Positions 8,197 to 17,489 of a stretch of DNA of 64,000 nucleotides are shown here, piece by piece. The position numbers were made by a program, and so were the translations under genes. The stretch covers positions 23,862 through 87,861 of the forward strand of contig JAGOUM010000006.1 of assembly GCA_018061265.1 (NCBI GenBank). The letters run 5' to 3'. The number at the start of each line of letters is the position of its first letter. Position 1 is the stretch's first letter. A model generated the notes under the pieces. It was not told the DNA's origin and searched no databases. It saw only the letters and a program-made list of their open reading frames with translations. The DNA is from Rhodoferax sp. GTDB lineage: Bacteria; Pseudomonadota; Gammaproteobacteria; Burkholderiales; Burkholderiaceae_C.

Positions 8197-9093
8197 ATGC
8201 TGCATTTTCTACCTGCCCCACTGCTGGGCGTTCTGGCCAGTGGTCTGATGCTGCTCAATATCCTGTTCTGGGTACCCATTCTGCTGATGTTTTCCATCAT
8301 CAAGCTACTGCTGCCTTTCAAGTCAGTGCGATTGCTGATCGATCCACTGCTGTTGCGCATCGCTGAAGCATGGATCGCTGGCAACAGCGGATGGATGCGG
8401 CTGACACAAGAACTCAACTGGGAGGTGACTGGCATCGACACCCTGCGGCGTCAGCAATGGTATCTGGTGGTTTGTAATCACCAGTCGTGGGTGGACATTC
8501 TGGTGCTGCAGCATGTGCTGAATCGGCGCATCCCCTTGCTCAAGTTTTTCTTGAAAAAGGAACTGATCTGGGTGCCCATCATGGGCTTGGCGTGGTGGGC
8601 ACTGGAATTTCCGTTCATGCGGCGACGCAGCGAGGCTTATCTGCAAAAACACCCCCAGGAGCGCGGCAAAGATGCCGCCACCACCCGTGCTGCCTGCGAA
8701 AAATACGCACTGGTGCCCACCAGTGTCATGAATTTTCTGGAGGGCACCCGATGCACCCCGGCAAAACAAAAACGGCAACAGTCACCCTATCGCCATTTGC
8801 TCAAACCCAAGGCCGGCGGGGTGAGCCTGGCACTCGACGCCATGGGGGAAAAGTTTGGTGCGGTGCTTGACATCACCATCGTCTACCCGCAAGGGACGCC
8901 GGATTTCTGGCATTTTTTGCAAGGGCAGGTGCCAAAAGTCGTGGTGCATACCCGGCTGCTTGACGTGCCACAGGTGCAACTGCTAACAGGCCAAAGCAGC
9001 GAACAAGCCTGGCGAGATCTGTGCCAGCCTTGGGTGAACCAGCTATGGGCTGAAAAAGACGCGCTGATCACCAACACCCTGAAACGGCAATGA
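8197..9093 (+). CDS. YihG-like lysophospholipid acyltransferase
   Basis: A 298-residue membrane acyltransferase of the PlsC superfamily. An N-terminal hydrophobic hairpin is followed by the catalytic motif NHQSWVD (His95 and Asp100 of HX4D), the FMRR block, and FLEGTR, which binds the phosphate of the acceptor. Overall similarity is closest to E. coli YihG, an inner-membrane acyltransferase that acts on lysophosphatidic acid. ATG 8197 gives a YihG-like N-terminus; an in-frame ATG at 8149 would add 16 polar residues, and neither has a strong ribosome binding site. One base separates it from the lipase-like gene, suggesting a lipid-related two-gene unit. Confidence 0.88.
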   Translation: MLHFLPAPLLGVLASGLMLLNILFWVPILLMFSIIKLLLPFKSVRLLIDPLLLRIAEAWIAGNSGWMRLTQELNWEVTGIDTLRRQQWYLVVCNHQSWVDILVLQHVLNRRIPLLKFFLKKELIWVPIMGLAWWALEFPFMRRRSEAYLQKHPQERGKDAATTRAACEKYALVPTSVMNFLEGTRCTPAKQKRQQSPYRHLLKPKAGGVSLALDAMGEKFGAVLDITIVYPQGTPDFWHFLQGQVPKVVVHTRLLDVPQVQLLTGQSSEQAWRDLCQPWVNQLWAEKDALITNTLKRQ

Positions 9094-9094
9094 C

Positions 9095-10045
9095 ATGCTG
9101 GCGCGTCTGCTCAGGATCAGTTACTTTTTTCAGCTGCTTGTTGGCGTTTTGATCGGGACCTATTTCACCAAAGACTGCGATCCACCACTTTCAACGCCAA
9201 ATGAACTTGTTCTGATAACAGCCACCGCCATCACAGTGCCGTTGTTTCTGCAGTTTCTGGTCATCCTGATCTCGATGCTGCGCGCCCGTGAATCGGGTTC
9301 GCTGGTGAACTGGTGGTCGGCATTTGTCGGGGAACTGCAGGCGGCCATCATTATTTATATGTTCCGACAACCCTGGCCCGAGAAAAATCGTGGCATTCTG
9401 GGTCCGGTAGCGACACCGGAGCTTGATCCGATGCCCCGCAAGCTGCCCGTCCTGCTCGTTCACGGCTACCTGTGTAACCACCGAGTCTGGGATGACGCCT
9501 TTTCCGTGTTACGCGTCGCAGGGCATCCGGTCTCGGCGGTCGATCTGGAGCCATTGTTTGTCTCCATTGACGACTACACGTCAGCCATCGAGCGGGCGGT
9601 CCAACAAGTGCTGGAAACATGCCAAACCGACAGGCTGGTTCTGGTTGGGCACAGCATGGGCGGACTGGCAGTTCGGGCCTGGCTACGTTCACGGGGATCG
9701 CAGCCCGATAGGCGGGTGGCGCGTATAGTCACCTTGGGCTCACCTCATCAGGGCACCCGAATCGCAAATGGTTCAAAAACGCGCAATGGAACCCAGATGG
9801 TATGGAAAAGTGACTGGCTGCAGGCTCTGGCCGCCAGCGAATCGATAGAAAAACGACAACTGATGCATATCGCACTGACTTTGCAGGACAACATTGTTTA
9901 TCCCCAACAGGAGCAGTTCCTGCCGGGCACCCAGGTTGTCCACTTTGACGCCATGGGCCATTTGCAAATGTGTCTGCATCCCCGCGTTCTTGGCTGGTTA
10001 GTGCAGGCAGTGGATACCAAAATCCGTGATGGCGCTATTGGATAA
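9095..10045 (+). CDS. Membrane-anchored alpha/beta hydrolase (lipase-like)
   Basis: A 316-residue protein with two N-terminal hydrophobic segments (FFQLLVGVLIGTYF and ITVPLFLQFLVILISML), then an alpha/beta hydrolase domain starting at PVLLVHGYLCNHRVWDD. The nucleophile elbow GHSMGG places Ser187 as catalytic, TLGSPHQGT follows as in lipases, and FDAMGHLQM probably supplies the His. Triacylglycerol lipase or phospholipase-like activity is likely; the substrate is not decidable. It starts one base after the acyltransferase stop, so both are probably translated from one message. The downstream chromate transporter begins within or just after its end. Confidence 0.85.
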   Translation: MLARLLRISYFFQLLVGVLIGTYFTKDCDPPLSTPNELVLITATAITVPLFLQFLVILISMLRARESGSLVNWWSAFVGELQAAIIIYMFRQPWPEKNRGILGPVATPELDPMPRKLPVLLVHGYLCNHRVWDDAFSVLRVAGHPVSAVDLEPLFVSIDDYTSAIERAVQQVLETCQTDRLVLVGHSMGGLAVRAWLRSRGSQPDRRVARIVTLGSPHQGTRIANGSKTRNGTQMVWKSDWLQALAASESIEKRQLMHIALTLQDNIVYPQQEQFLPGTQVVHFDAMGHLQMCLHPRVLGWLVQAVDTKIRDGAIG

Positions 10046-10052
10046 TTGCCAT

Positions 10053-10694
10053 ATGCCCGTTGATAAACCGACTGAGGATTACGCTAAACCAAGCGAACCT
10101 GCCACCGACTGTGATTTGCTCAAGCGACCGTCCTCTTTGACGAACCTGTTCTGGGCGTTTACCACCCTCGCCTTGCAAGGCTTTGGCGGTGTTTTGGCGA
10201 TCGTCCAACGTGACCTGGTGGAGAAAAAGCGCTGGCTCTCACGGGATCAGTTTCTGGAGGATTGGGCCGTTGCACAGGTGTTGCCGGGACCCAACGTCGT
10301 CAATCTTTCATTGATGATCGGGGACCGGTATTTTGGCTGGCGCGGTGCTTTGGTGGCACTGGCCGGGATGCTGGTTTTTCCCGTGCTGATTGTCCTGACC
10401 GCAGCAGTGTTGTTGGCTGGTTATTCGGATAGCCCCCAAGTTCAGGGTGCGCTGCGGGGCATGAGCGCTGTGGCGGCGGGGCTGATCGCCGCTACCGGCT
10501 TGAAACTCCTCACTTCTTTGAAGAAAAATGTGCTTTCACCGCATATTCAGTATGCCTTCATAGCTATTGTTTTTGTACTCATCGTCGTGCTGCATGTGCG
10601 CTTGGCATGGGTACTGCTTGGCGTAGGCGGGTCGAGCGCCTGGCTGGCGTACCACCGGCTGGGCCGGTCCGAATCACTCAAGGGAACACCATGA
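10053..10694 (+). CDS. chrA1: Chromate transporter, first half-size subunit
   Basis: A 213-residue integral membrane protein of the CHR family: FTTLALQGFGGVLAIVQRDLVEKKRWLSRDQFLEDWAVAQVLPGPNVVNLS contains the family GGxxA and LPGPN motifs. It is half the size of classic ChrA and pairs with the next gene, as in two-gene short-chain CHR transporters, which export chromate. ATG 10053 is preferred; an ATG at 10026 would overlap the lipase-like gene by 20 bases. The stop overlaps the next start as ATGA. Chromate is the substrate by family only. Confidence 0.85.
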   Translation: MPVDKPTEDYAKPSEPATDCDLLKRPSSLTNLFWAFTTLALQGFGGVLAIVQRDLVEKKRWLSRDQFLEDWAVAQVLPGPNVVNLSLMIGDRYFGWRGALVALAGMLVFPVLIVLTAAVLLAGYSDSPQVQGALRGMSAVAAGLIAATGLKLLTSLKKNVLSPHIQYAFIAIVFVLIVVLHVRLAWVLLGVGGSSAWLAYHRLGRSESLKGTP

Positions 10695-11287
10695 GTATTG
10701 TGCTGACACCAGCGGACTGGTGGCAGTTGCTGGTGCACTTTGCATCACTCTCCCTGCTGTCCATTGGCGGGGCGATTGCGACCGTCCCGGATATCCACCA
10801 CACATTGGTCAATCAGAACCACTGGTTGCAGGACGACCAGTTCAATGCCTCGATTGCGCTCGCCCAAGCGGCACCCGGCCCGAATATCCTGTTTGTCACG
10901 CTGCTGGGATGGAATATTGGTCTCAACGCTGCTGGCGGCCAGCTGGCCACGGGAGGCGCCTGGGGCAGCGCCGTCCTTGGAACAGTTCTTTCCATGACCG
11001 GCATGCTGCTGCCGAGCACCTTGTTCACTCTGGTCACGACACGCTGGGTCCATGTCAATCGAGAGCGGTGCATGGTGCGGGCGTTCAAACAGGGTATGGC
11101 ACCCGTGGTTGTTGCCTTGCTGATTGCAACCGGCTGGATCCTGGCCAGCAATCAGGCCAGCGGCTGGTCACACTGGCCATTGTGGCTGGTGAGCGTGGTG
11201 AGCACGATCCTGGTGTGGCGCACCGGAGTTCATTTGCTTTGGCTTTTGGCTGTCGGCGGCCTTCTGGGCTGGTTTGGTTTGATCTAA
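10691..11287 (+). CDS. chrA2: Chromate transporter, second half-size subunit
   Basis: This 198-residue membrane protein is a second CHR domain: SLLSIGGAIATVPDIHHTLVNQNHWLQDDQFNASIALAQAAPGPNILF matches the GGxxA and PGPN pattern of its partner, the arrangement expected if the two halves insert with opposite topology. ATG 10691 overlaps the TGA of the upstream gene, so the two subunits are translationally coupled. The next gene, encoding a periplasmic binding protein, begins 32 bases downstream with its own ribosome binding site, consistent with one operon. Confidence 0.85.
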   Translation: MSIVLTPADWWQLLVHFASLSLLSIGGAIATVPDIHHTLVNQNHWLQDDQFNASIALAQAAPGPNILFVTLLGWNIGLNAAGGQLATGGAWGSAVLGTVLSMTGMLLPSTLFTLVTTRWVHVNRERCMVRAFKQGMAPVVVALLIATGWILASNQASGWSHWPLWLVSVVSTILVWRTGVHLLWLLAVGGLLGWFGLI

Positions 11288-11319
11288 CATTGGGGTTGCT
11301 ATTTTTTTCAGGGGTTTCG

Positions 11320-12099
11320 ATGATTAAAAAGTTCTACGCCGCCACAGCTGCATCGCTGTTGTTTTTGACGACTGCTGCACAGGCCGCAGTACCAGAAATG
11401 CTGCTTTATTGCGGTATCACCATGGTCAAACCGATGACCGAAATTGCCCATGTGTTCGAAAAGCGTGAAGGTGTCAAGATCCTGATTTCACAGGGTGGCT
11501 CAGAGGACTTGTACCAGTCCGCCAAGAAGAGTGGCCAGGGTGAATGGTATTTGCCCGGCGAACCTTCTTACCGTGACAAGCATCAAAGTGAAGGTCTTCT
11601 TGGTGAGTTCGTGAACGTTGGCTACAACCAAATGGCCATGGTGGTGCAAAAAGGCAATCCACGCCAGGTTAAAGCGGATCCCCGTGAATTGCTACGCAAG
11701 GATTTGACGGTCATCCTTGGCAATGCAGAGTCCGGAAGTGTCGGCCAGGAATCAAAAACCGTGCTCGACGGCCTGGGCATTTACCCGAAAGTTGTCAAGG
11801 CCACTGCTTTCTTGTCACCTGACTCGCGCAGCCTGATGAACGCCATGAGAAAAGGCGAAGCTGACCTGACACTGTCCTGGCGTGCCACCGGTTTTTTTGC
11901 CGAGAACACGTCCAAACTTGATGTGATTGATATCGATCCCAAGGTTGCCAAACCGCAGGCATTGTTGCTGATACTCCTGAAAAGTGCCAAAAATCCGGAT
12001 CTGGCGCGCAGCTTCATGAAGCTGACCGCTGGCGATGAGGGTCAGGCAATTTTTCGCAAACACGGCTTTCTGGACAACAAAACCCCGGTGAAGCAATAA
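11320..12099 (+). CDS. Orphan periplasmic substrate-binding protein, ModA/oxyanion-like
   Basis: The 259-residue product has a cleavable signal peptide (MIKKFYAATAASLLFLTTAAQA) and a type II binding-protein fold resembling molybdate-binding ModA and related oxyanion binders (AHVFEKREGVKILISQGGSEDL, then ILGNAESGSVGQESKTVLDGLG). The start is ATG 11320 behind AGGGG. No ABC permease or ATPase gene is adjacent. It sits between a chromate transporter pair and a large sensor kinase, all on one strand with gaps of about 31-32 bases. A role as ligand-presenting partner of the kinase is inference; simple uptake with a distant transporter is the alternative. Confidence 0.75.
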   Translation: MIKKFYAATAASLLFLTTAAQAAVPEMLLYCGITMVKPMTEIAHVFEKREGVKILISQGGSEDLYQSAKKSGQGEWYLPGEPSYRDKHQSEGLLGEFVNVGYNQMAMVVQKGNPRQVKADPRELLRKDLTVILGNAESGSVGQESKTVLDGLGIYPKVVKATAFLSPDSRSLMNAMRKGEADLTLSWRATGFFAENTSKLDVIDIDPKVAKPQALLLILLKSAKNPDLARSFMKLTAGDEGQAIFRKHGFLDNKTPVKQ

Positions 12100-12130
12100 C
12101 AACCAGTAGCGCGGGTTCTTGCCGCAAATC

Positions 12131-15100
12131 ATGGACCGACTGAGACCCACCAAGCTGCCCGGCAGGCTCACCGAAGCCTCGGTGGACGCGTCGATCCGAT
12201 GGCTGATCGGCATATCGCTGCTGTGTTTGCTGCTGGTATTTGGTCTTCGGGCCTATTTCAATACGCTGGAGGATGGCATCAAACAGCGTGGAGAAAACGA
12301 ACGCGCCCGTTTGTTTGTTGGCGAGGAGATTGTTCGGGGCCTGCATGAGATCGAGAAGGACATTTATCGCCTCGCGGTCACCCAGAACGCCGCAGGCTTT
12401 GCCCGCATCAGCACCGAAATTGACGAACATTTGGCCAAGTTGCGACACGACCTCAATGTGCTGAAGGATGGCGGCACCACCCGGCGGCAGTTGCAACTCA
12501 ACATTGATGGCAAAGACGAAGTCACACGTCAGGCGACCTTCCGGCCGGACGCCGATAACCAGTCGGTGGTCATGGAGTTGATCGAGATTGACCCCCAACT
12601 CTCGAAAATTCGCGAGCGCGGCGAGATGCTCAAAGCCCTGCTGACACAACGCTGGTTGACACTCGAGAAAGAAGACGCCGAAGCTTTCCTCAAGGCTGAG
12701 GAAGATGTTGTGATCCAGCTCAAACAGATCCCCCCGCAGTTCGAGCGCATCAATGAGAATGCCAATCGCCTGTTTCTTGAGGGTGATCAGCGCTTGCGGG
12801 CCCTGGAGGCCGAACTGAAACAACAGTCAGATCGGCTCAAAAAAATTGAAACCGGGTTGATTCTTATGGTGGTTGTTCTCGGCGGTATCACCGCCCTGAT
12901 GTTCATGCGGCAACTCACGGCGGCGCTGCGCGAAACACGGCGCGCCAGGGATGATGCCGAAAGCCAGCGAGAACAAAACAGCACCATTCTTGACACCTTG
13001 AGTGATGGGGTTTATGCCACTGACCTGAAAGGTTTCATCACCTACGTCAACGCGGCAGCGGAGCGAATTCTGGGTTGGTCCGCTACTGAGCTGGTTGGTC
13101 GTCAGTCACACCTGACACTACACCACAGTCACCCCGACGGTAGGGATTTTCCCGAGTCGGAATGTCCGCTTGTGGCCGTACTGGCACAAGGGGTGACTCT
13201 GGATGGAGAAGACCATTTCATCCATCGGGACAAACGGTTTGTCCCGGTGGCATTTCGATCCAAACCATTGATGTTGAACGGCCAGGTGGTTGGTTCCTTG
13301 CTGTCATTCCATGATGTTTCTGAGCGACTGGAAAGTCAGGCCCGAATCCGGCTACAGCAGGCGGCACTGAACGCTGCGGCCAACATGATATTGATCACCA
13401 ATCGTGACGGCCTGATTGAGTATGTGAACCCTGCTTTTTGTCTGACAACCGGATTTAATGCGGATGAGGTCTTAGGCAAGCCGGCCAGCATCCTGAATTC
13501 AGGTAAGCAGGATGGCGCGTTTTACAAGTCCATGTGGGACTCTCTGCTCAATGGCAAACCCTGGGAAGGCGAACTCAACAACCGGCGTAAGAATGGAGAG
13601 GTTTATCCCGAGCAGATGACGGTGACTCCGATCACGGAGGATGGTGAGATTGCCCACTTTGTTGCCATCAAACGGGACATATCGGAAGAAGTCCGCACCA
13701 GGATACGCCTCAAACTGATCGAATCCGCCATTGAAGAAACCAACCAGGGCATCATCATCATGGATGCGGAGTCGCGTGAAAGTGCGGCTGTGATTCAGTA
13801 TGTCAACGCGGGCTTCAGACGCCTCACCGGATACACATCAAACGATGCAGTGGGCATGCCTGTGGACTTCCTGCAAGGACGCCAATCCGACCCGTTCAAG
13901 ACCCAGCAGATTCGCAGCGCCATGGCCAACGGTGCGAGCTTGACCCTGGAGATGCCGTACCAGAGAAAAGATGGATCCCATTTTGTAGGAGAGTTACACC
14001 TTTCTCCCGTGCACTCGGATCAGGGCGCGCAAAGTCACTACATTGGTCTTTTGACTGACATCGATGTGCGCAAACAGGCAGAACTTGCCCTGCGCGATGC
14101 GCGCGATCAGGCTTTGGAGAACTCACGACTGAAATCCGAGTTTCTTTCGACCATGAGTCACGAAATTCGTACACCGATGAATGGCATTATCGGAATGACT
14201 GATTTATTGCTCGATACGGCGCTGGACCAGGAGCAGAGGGATTTCACCGCGATTGTGCGAGACTCGGCGCAGGCCCTGTTGGTCATCATCAATGACATAC
14301 TTGATTTCTCAAAGATCGAGGCTGGCAAACTTGAGGTTGAAATCACCGACTTCTCAGTTTCACATGTCGTTGAGGGTGCTGTCGAACTCTTAGGTGCCAA
14401 AGCCCGGGAAAAAGACCTGGCATTGACCTGCTTCGTTGATCCACTGCTTCCCCATCGGCTGATGGGCGACCCGACCCGTTTGCGCCAGGTGTTGCTCAAT
14501 ATCATCGGCAATGGCATCAAATTTACCGAGTCCGGTGGCATCGAAGTCAGCGCTCAGATGCAAAGTCAGACCGTCGGTGAGCCAATGGTCCGATTTGAAA
14601 TTGCCGACACCGGCATTGGTATCCCGGAGCAAACTCAAGCGCGGTTGTTTCAGTCGTTCACACAGGCTGACAGTTCAACCACCCGCAAGTACGGTGGCAC
14701 GGGCTTGGGCCTGGCGATTTGCAAGCGTTTGGTGGAACTGATGGGTGGCCATATCGGCATCGAGAGCGAGCCAGGTAAAGGTTCAACCTTCTGGTTTTCC
14801 TTGCCTATGCTGCCGTGTAGCTCTGTGCCCAAGGCAGTGGTCACCCGCACCAACGAGAGTCCGGTATTCAGAAACCGTCGTGTATTGGTGGTGGACGACC
14901 ATGTCAGTGATCGAAAGGTGATTCATCGATACCTCAACTCATGGGAACTCCCCAATGATGGCGCCGCGAATGCGAAAGAGGCGATCAAGTTGCTCAAAGA
15001 CGCTGCCGATCTGGATGTTGCCTATGATATTGCGCTGATTGACTATCTGATGCCGGGCATGGATGGTCTTGAATTGGGTCGCTTGCTGAAGGCTGATCCG

Positions 15101-16138
15101 CGTTTCAAGGACCTTCGCATGGTCATGTTGAGCGCGCACGGGGATCAGCGCAGCCTGTGTGCGCAGGCAATCGAGGCAGGTTTTGCCGGCTGTCTATCCA
15201 AACCTGTGCGTCAGTCGCAGTTATTCGACATTCTGGCAGGTGAGGTTGCCAGCGCTGCCATTGATGCTGCTCCGCCAGAACCGGCCGAGAGCCAGTTTAA
15301 TTTGGCCAATCCTGACAACCTAGACCAAAACCGCCAGATCATCCTGTTGGCTGAAGACAATTTGGTGAACCAGAAAGTGGCCCAGCTACAGATCAACAAA
15401 CTCGGATATGCATTACACATCGTGGATAACGGGCAACAGGCTGTCGATGCGATAGCGGCGGTTGCCAATGGATTGGTGCGCCGCTACGCCGCCATTCTGA
15501 TGGATTGTCAAATGCCTGTTCTTGATGGGCTTGAGGCCACCAGCATGATTCGGTTGAGCGAGTCTCCAGGCCAGGGCCGCATACCGATCATCGCCATGAC
15601 AGCCAATGCAATGCAGGGAGACCGAGATCGATGCATGGCGGTCGGTATGGACGACTACCTGAGCAAACCTGTCAAACCTGACGAGTTGCGGACAGTCCTG
15701 CTGAAGTGGGCTGGTTCTCCGTTGCTCGATAGCGCCGCAGTTGAAATCGACACAACATCAGTGGCAACTCAGCCCACCGATCAGGCGAATGTTTCATCCG
15801 GAGCAGTGATCGACTTTGCGCTGCTCGATGACTACTTTGGTGATGATCCTCAGGTTTTGAACAAACTGCTGGCGCTGTTCAAGAGCTCGGCCAACACCTT
15901 GCTCGACAAACTTGAAACGTCCACCCGTCAATGTGACCCCCACGCGGTCCATGCGCTGGCCCATGAGTTACGAGGGTCATGCAGCAACATTGGCATCGAA
16001 CGCATGTCCGAGATTACCGCGAACCTGGAAACTGCCGCCGCTGAGCAAGACTGGCAGAGTGCCCAGAGCGCCCTGACCGCGCTCCAATTGGCTTACCTTG
16101 ACGTATTAAAGGCCATCGAGTCCCACGAGCGCGGCTGA
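12131..16138 (+). CDS. Hybrid sensor histidine kinase with three PAS domains, two receivers and an Hpt
   Basis: A 1335-residue BarA/TorS-like multidomain kinase. Membrane helices lie at about 24-43 and 243-263, enclosing a periplasmic region of some 200 residues that looks almost wholly helical. Then come a coiled coil, PAS1 (about 280-400), PAS2 (413-520) and PAS3 (535-650), HisKA with His677 ([10 protein letters not shown]), the ATPase domain ([26 protein letters not shown]), receiver 1 with Asp971, receiver 2 with Asp1125 (MDCQMP) and an Hpt domain with His1278 ([12 protein letters not shown]). All phosphorelay residues are present. No response regulator with an output domain lies nearby. 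ATG 12131 is preferred over TTG 12119. The 3' end overlaps the convergent ybbA by 33 bases. Confidence 0.92.
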   Translation: MDRLRPTKLPGRLTEASVDASIRWLIGISLLCLLLVFGLRAYFNTLEDGIKQRGENERARLFVGEEIVRGLHEIEKDIYRLAVTQNAAGFARISTEIDEHLAKLRHDLNVLKDGGTTRRQLQLNIDGKDEVTRQATFRPDADNQSVVMELIEIDPQLSKIRERGEMLKALLTQRWLTLEKEDAEAFLKAEEDVVIQLKQIPPQFERINENANRLFLEGDQRLRALEAELKQQSDRLKKIETGLILMVVVLGGITALMFMRQLTAALRETRRARDDAESQREQNSTILDTLSDGVYATDLKGFITYVNAAAERILGWSATELVGRQSHLTLHHSHPDGRDFPESECPLVAVLAQGVTLDGEDHFIHRDKRFVPVAFRSKPLMLNGQVVGSLLSFHDVSERLESQARIRLQQAALNAAANMILITNRDGLIEYVNPAFCLTTGFNADEVLGKPASILNSGKQDGAFYKSMWDSLLNGKPWEGELNNRRKNGEVYPEQMTVTPITEDGEIAHFVAIKRDISEEVRTRIRLKLIESAIEETNQGIIIMDAESRESAAVIQYVNAGFRRLTGYTSNDAVGMPVDFLQGRQSDPFKTQQIRSAMANGASLTLEMPYQRKDGSHFVGELHLSPVHSDQGAQSHYIGLLTDIDVRKQAELALRDARDQALENSRLKSEFLSTMSHEIRTPMNGIIGMTDLLLDTALDQEQRDFTAIVRDSAQALLVIINDILDFSKIEAGKLEVEITDFSVSHVVEGAVELLGAKAREKDLALTCFVDPLLPHRLMGDPTRLRQVLLNIIGNGIKFTESGGIEVSAQMQSQTVGEPMVRFEIADTGIGIPEQTQARLFQSFTQADSSTTRKYGGTGLGLAICKRLVELMGGHIGIESEPGKGSTFWFSLPMLPCSSVPKAVVTRTNESPVFRNRRVLVVDDHVSDRKVIHRYLNSWELPNDGAANAKEAIKLLKDAADLDVAYDIALIDYLMPGMDGLELGRLLKADPRFKDLRMVMLSAHGDQRSLCAQAIEAGFAGCLSKPVRQSQLFDILAGEVASAAIDAAPPEPAESQFNLANPDNLDQNRQIILLAEDNLVNQKVAQLQINKLGYALHIVDNGQQAVDAIAAVANGLVRRYAAILMDCQMPVLDGLEATSMIRLSESPGQGRIPIIAMTANAMQGDRDRCMAVGMDDYLSKPVKPDELRTVLLKWAGSPLLDSAAVEIDTTSVATQPTDQANVSSGAVIDFALLDDYFGDDPQVLNKLLALFKSSANTLLDKLETSTRQCDPHAVHALAHELRGSCSNIGIERMSEITANLETAAAEQDWQSAQSALTALQLAYLDVLKAIESHERG

Positions 16139-16807
16139 CGGCACAATCCGCCCGGCCTCCATGGTGATGCACCGCTCACAGCCTTTGGCGATCTTTCTAT
16201 CGTGTGTCACCAGTACCAGCGTGGTGCCGAGTTCCCGGTTTAAATCCAGCATGAGTTGCATCACGGCCTCACCAGTGGCATGGTCCAGGCTGCCAGTGGG
16301 CTCGTCAGCCAGCAACACGGCAGGTTGCACCACAAAGGCGCGCGCCAGTGCCACGCGCTGCTGTTCTCCCCCGGAAAGCACCTTGGGATAGTGGCGCAGG
16401 CGTTGCGACAGCCCGACCCGACCAAGCATGTCAGTCGCCACCAGCCGTGCATCACGTCGGTTTGCCAACTCGAGAGGTAACATGACGTTCTCTAACGCCG
16501 TCAGATTGCCGAGTAACTGAAAACTCTGAAACACGAATCCAAGCTTTTGCGCACGTAGCGCAGCCCGGGCATCTTCATTGATGGCAAATATGTCCTGGCC
16601 CGCCAGCCGCACGGTCCCACTGCTTGGCGTGTCAAGCCCGGCCAAAATCGACAACAGGGTACTTTTACCTGACCCAGATGCACCGACAATGGCCGCGGTT
16701 TCAGCCTGAAACAAGCGAAAGTCGATATCGCACAAAATGTCGAGTGTGCCGGTGGCGTCTGTAACCGACTTGCTGATGTGATCAACCGAAATAATGCAAT
16801 CCGACAT
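16106..16807 (-). CDS. ybbA: ABC transporter ATP-binding protein, YbbA-like
   Basis: A 233-residue ATPase with Walker A GASGSGKST, Q-loop FVFQSFQLL, signature LSGGEQQR, Walker B AVLLADEPTGSLD and switch His in LVTHD. It belongs to the MacB/LolD-type family, and its position divergent from tesA matches the E. coli ybbA-tesA pair. In E. coli the partner permease YbbP follows ybbA; here the gene is followed by the convergent kinase, so no permease is encoded downstream. The start ATG (16807-16805) overlaps the tesA ATG (16806-16808) on the opposite strand, and no ribosome binding site is visible. Confidence 0.9.
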   Translation of the reverse strand: MSDCIISVDHISKSVTDATGTLDILCDIDFRLFQAETAAIVGASGSGKSTLLSILAGLDTPSSGTVRLAGQDIFAINEDARAALRAQKLGFVFQSFQLLGNLTALENVMLPLELANRRDARLVATDMLGRVGLSQRLRHYPKVLSGGEQQRVALARAFVVQPAVLLADEPTGSLDHATGEAVMQLMLDLNRELGTTLVLVTHDRKIAKGCERCITMEAGRIVPSAALVGLDGL

Positions 16808-17489
16808 GAATGTTACTTTGAGTCCGCAAATATTGAGCCGTCGTCACTGTATCGCTTTTGCAGCGTCATTGGCGACGGCGGGGATAAGTACATCACCCAA
16901 GGCGCAGTCAACTGCCGCTCGGACTAGCCCGCAATCGACCCTGCTGGTGGTCGGGGATTCTCTGAGCGCCGAGTACGGACTTGCGCGCGGCACAGGGTGG
17001 GTCGCCTTGCTGGAGAAGAAACTGGCCGAAGAGAAACCGGCCATTCAGGTCGTCAACGCCAGCATCAGCGGCGAAACCAGTTCAGGTGGGCGCGTCCGCC
17101 TGCCTGCCCTGCTTTCTCAACTGCGGCCGATGTTTCTGATCATCGAGCTTGGGGGCAATGACGCATTGCGGGGTCTGCCCTTGTTGATGACACAGGAGAA
17201 CCTTGCAGCCATGGTGAATGCAGGTCGGGCAGCCGGTGCCAAAGTGCTGCTGCTGGGGATGCAGCTGCCACCGAATTATGGAAAAGACTACGGTCAACGA
17301 TTCATTGACATGTATGCCCAGATTGCGCAAAAACACCAAGCCCACCTGGTCCCGTTTTTTCTGAAGGGCCTTGCCGACGTGCCCGACAGTTTGCGCTGGT
17401 TTCAAGCTGACCGAATTCACCCGACTGAGGCGGCACAAGCAACCATGCTCGCCAACGTCTGGCCAACCTTGAAAAAAATGCTGCCATGA
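16806..17489 (+). CDS. tesA: Acyl-CoA thioesterase I / arylesterase (GDSL, SGNH hydrolase)
   Basis: This 227-residue protein has an N-terminal export signal (SRRHCIAFAASLATAGIS, with an Arg pair that could be Tat- or Sec-type), then SGNH block I VVGDSLSAEYGL with Ser52, block II Gly in SISGETSSGG, block III GGNDALRG and block V DRIHPTE with the catalytic Asp and His. It is expected to be a periplasmic thioesterase, lysophospholipase and esterase like E. coli TesA. Its ATG overlaps the ybbA start on the other strand; an upstream in-frame ATG at 16794 is the alternative. The stop overlaps selU by four bases. Confidence 0.9.
   Translation: MNVTLSPQILSRRHCIAFAASLATAGISTSPKAQSTAARTSPQSTLLVVGDSLSAEYGLARGTGWVALLEKKLAEEKPAIQVVNASISGETSSGGRVRLPALLSQLRPMFLIIELGGNDALRGLPLLMTQENLAAMVNAGRAAGAKVLLLGMQLPPNYGKDYGQRFIDMYAQIAQKHQAHLVPFFLKGLADVPDSLRWFQADRIHPTEAAQATMLANVWPTLKKMLP

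Noticed and set aside
10540-10600. ATAGCTATTG in chrA1 as a possible further repeat copy
   Set aside because: Only the first bases agree with the repeat; no GCGC stem or GAGGC end follows, and the protein reads as a normal membrane helix.
10720-11319. A long extension upstream of the binding-protein gene, reading through chrA2
   Set aside because: The extension is out of frame with chrA2, resembles no protein, and the signal peptide and AGGGG site fix the start at ATG 11320.
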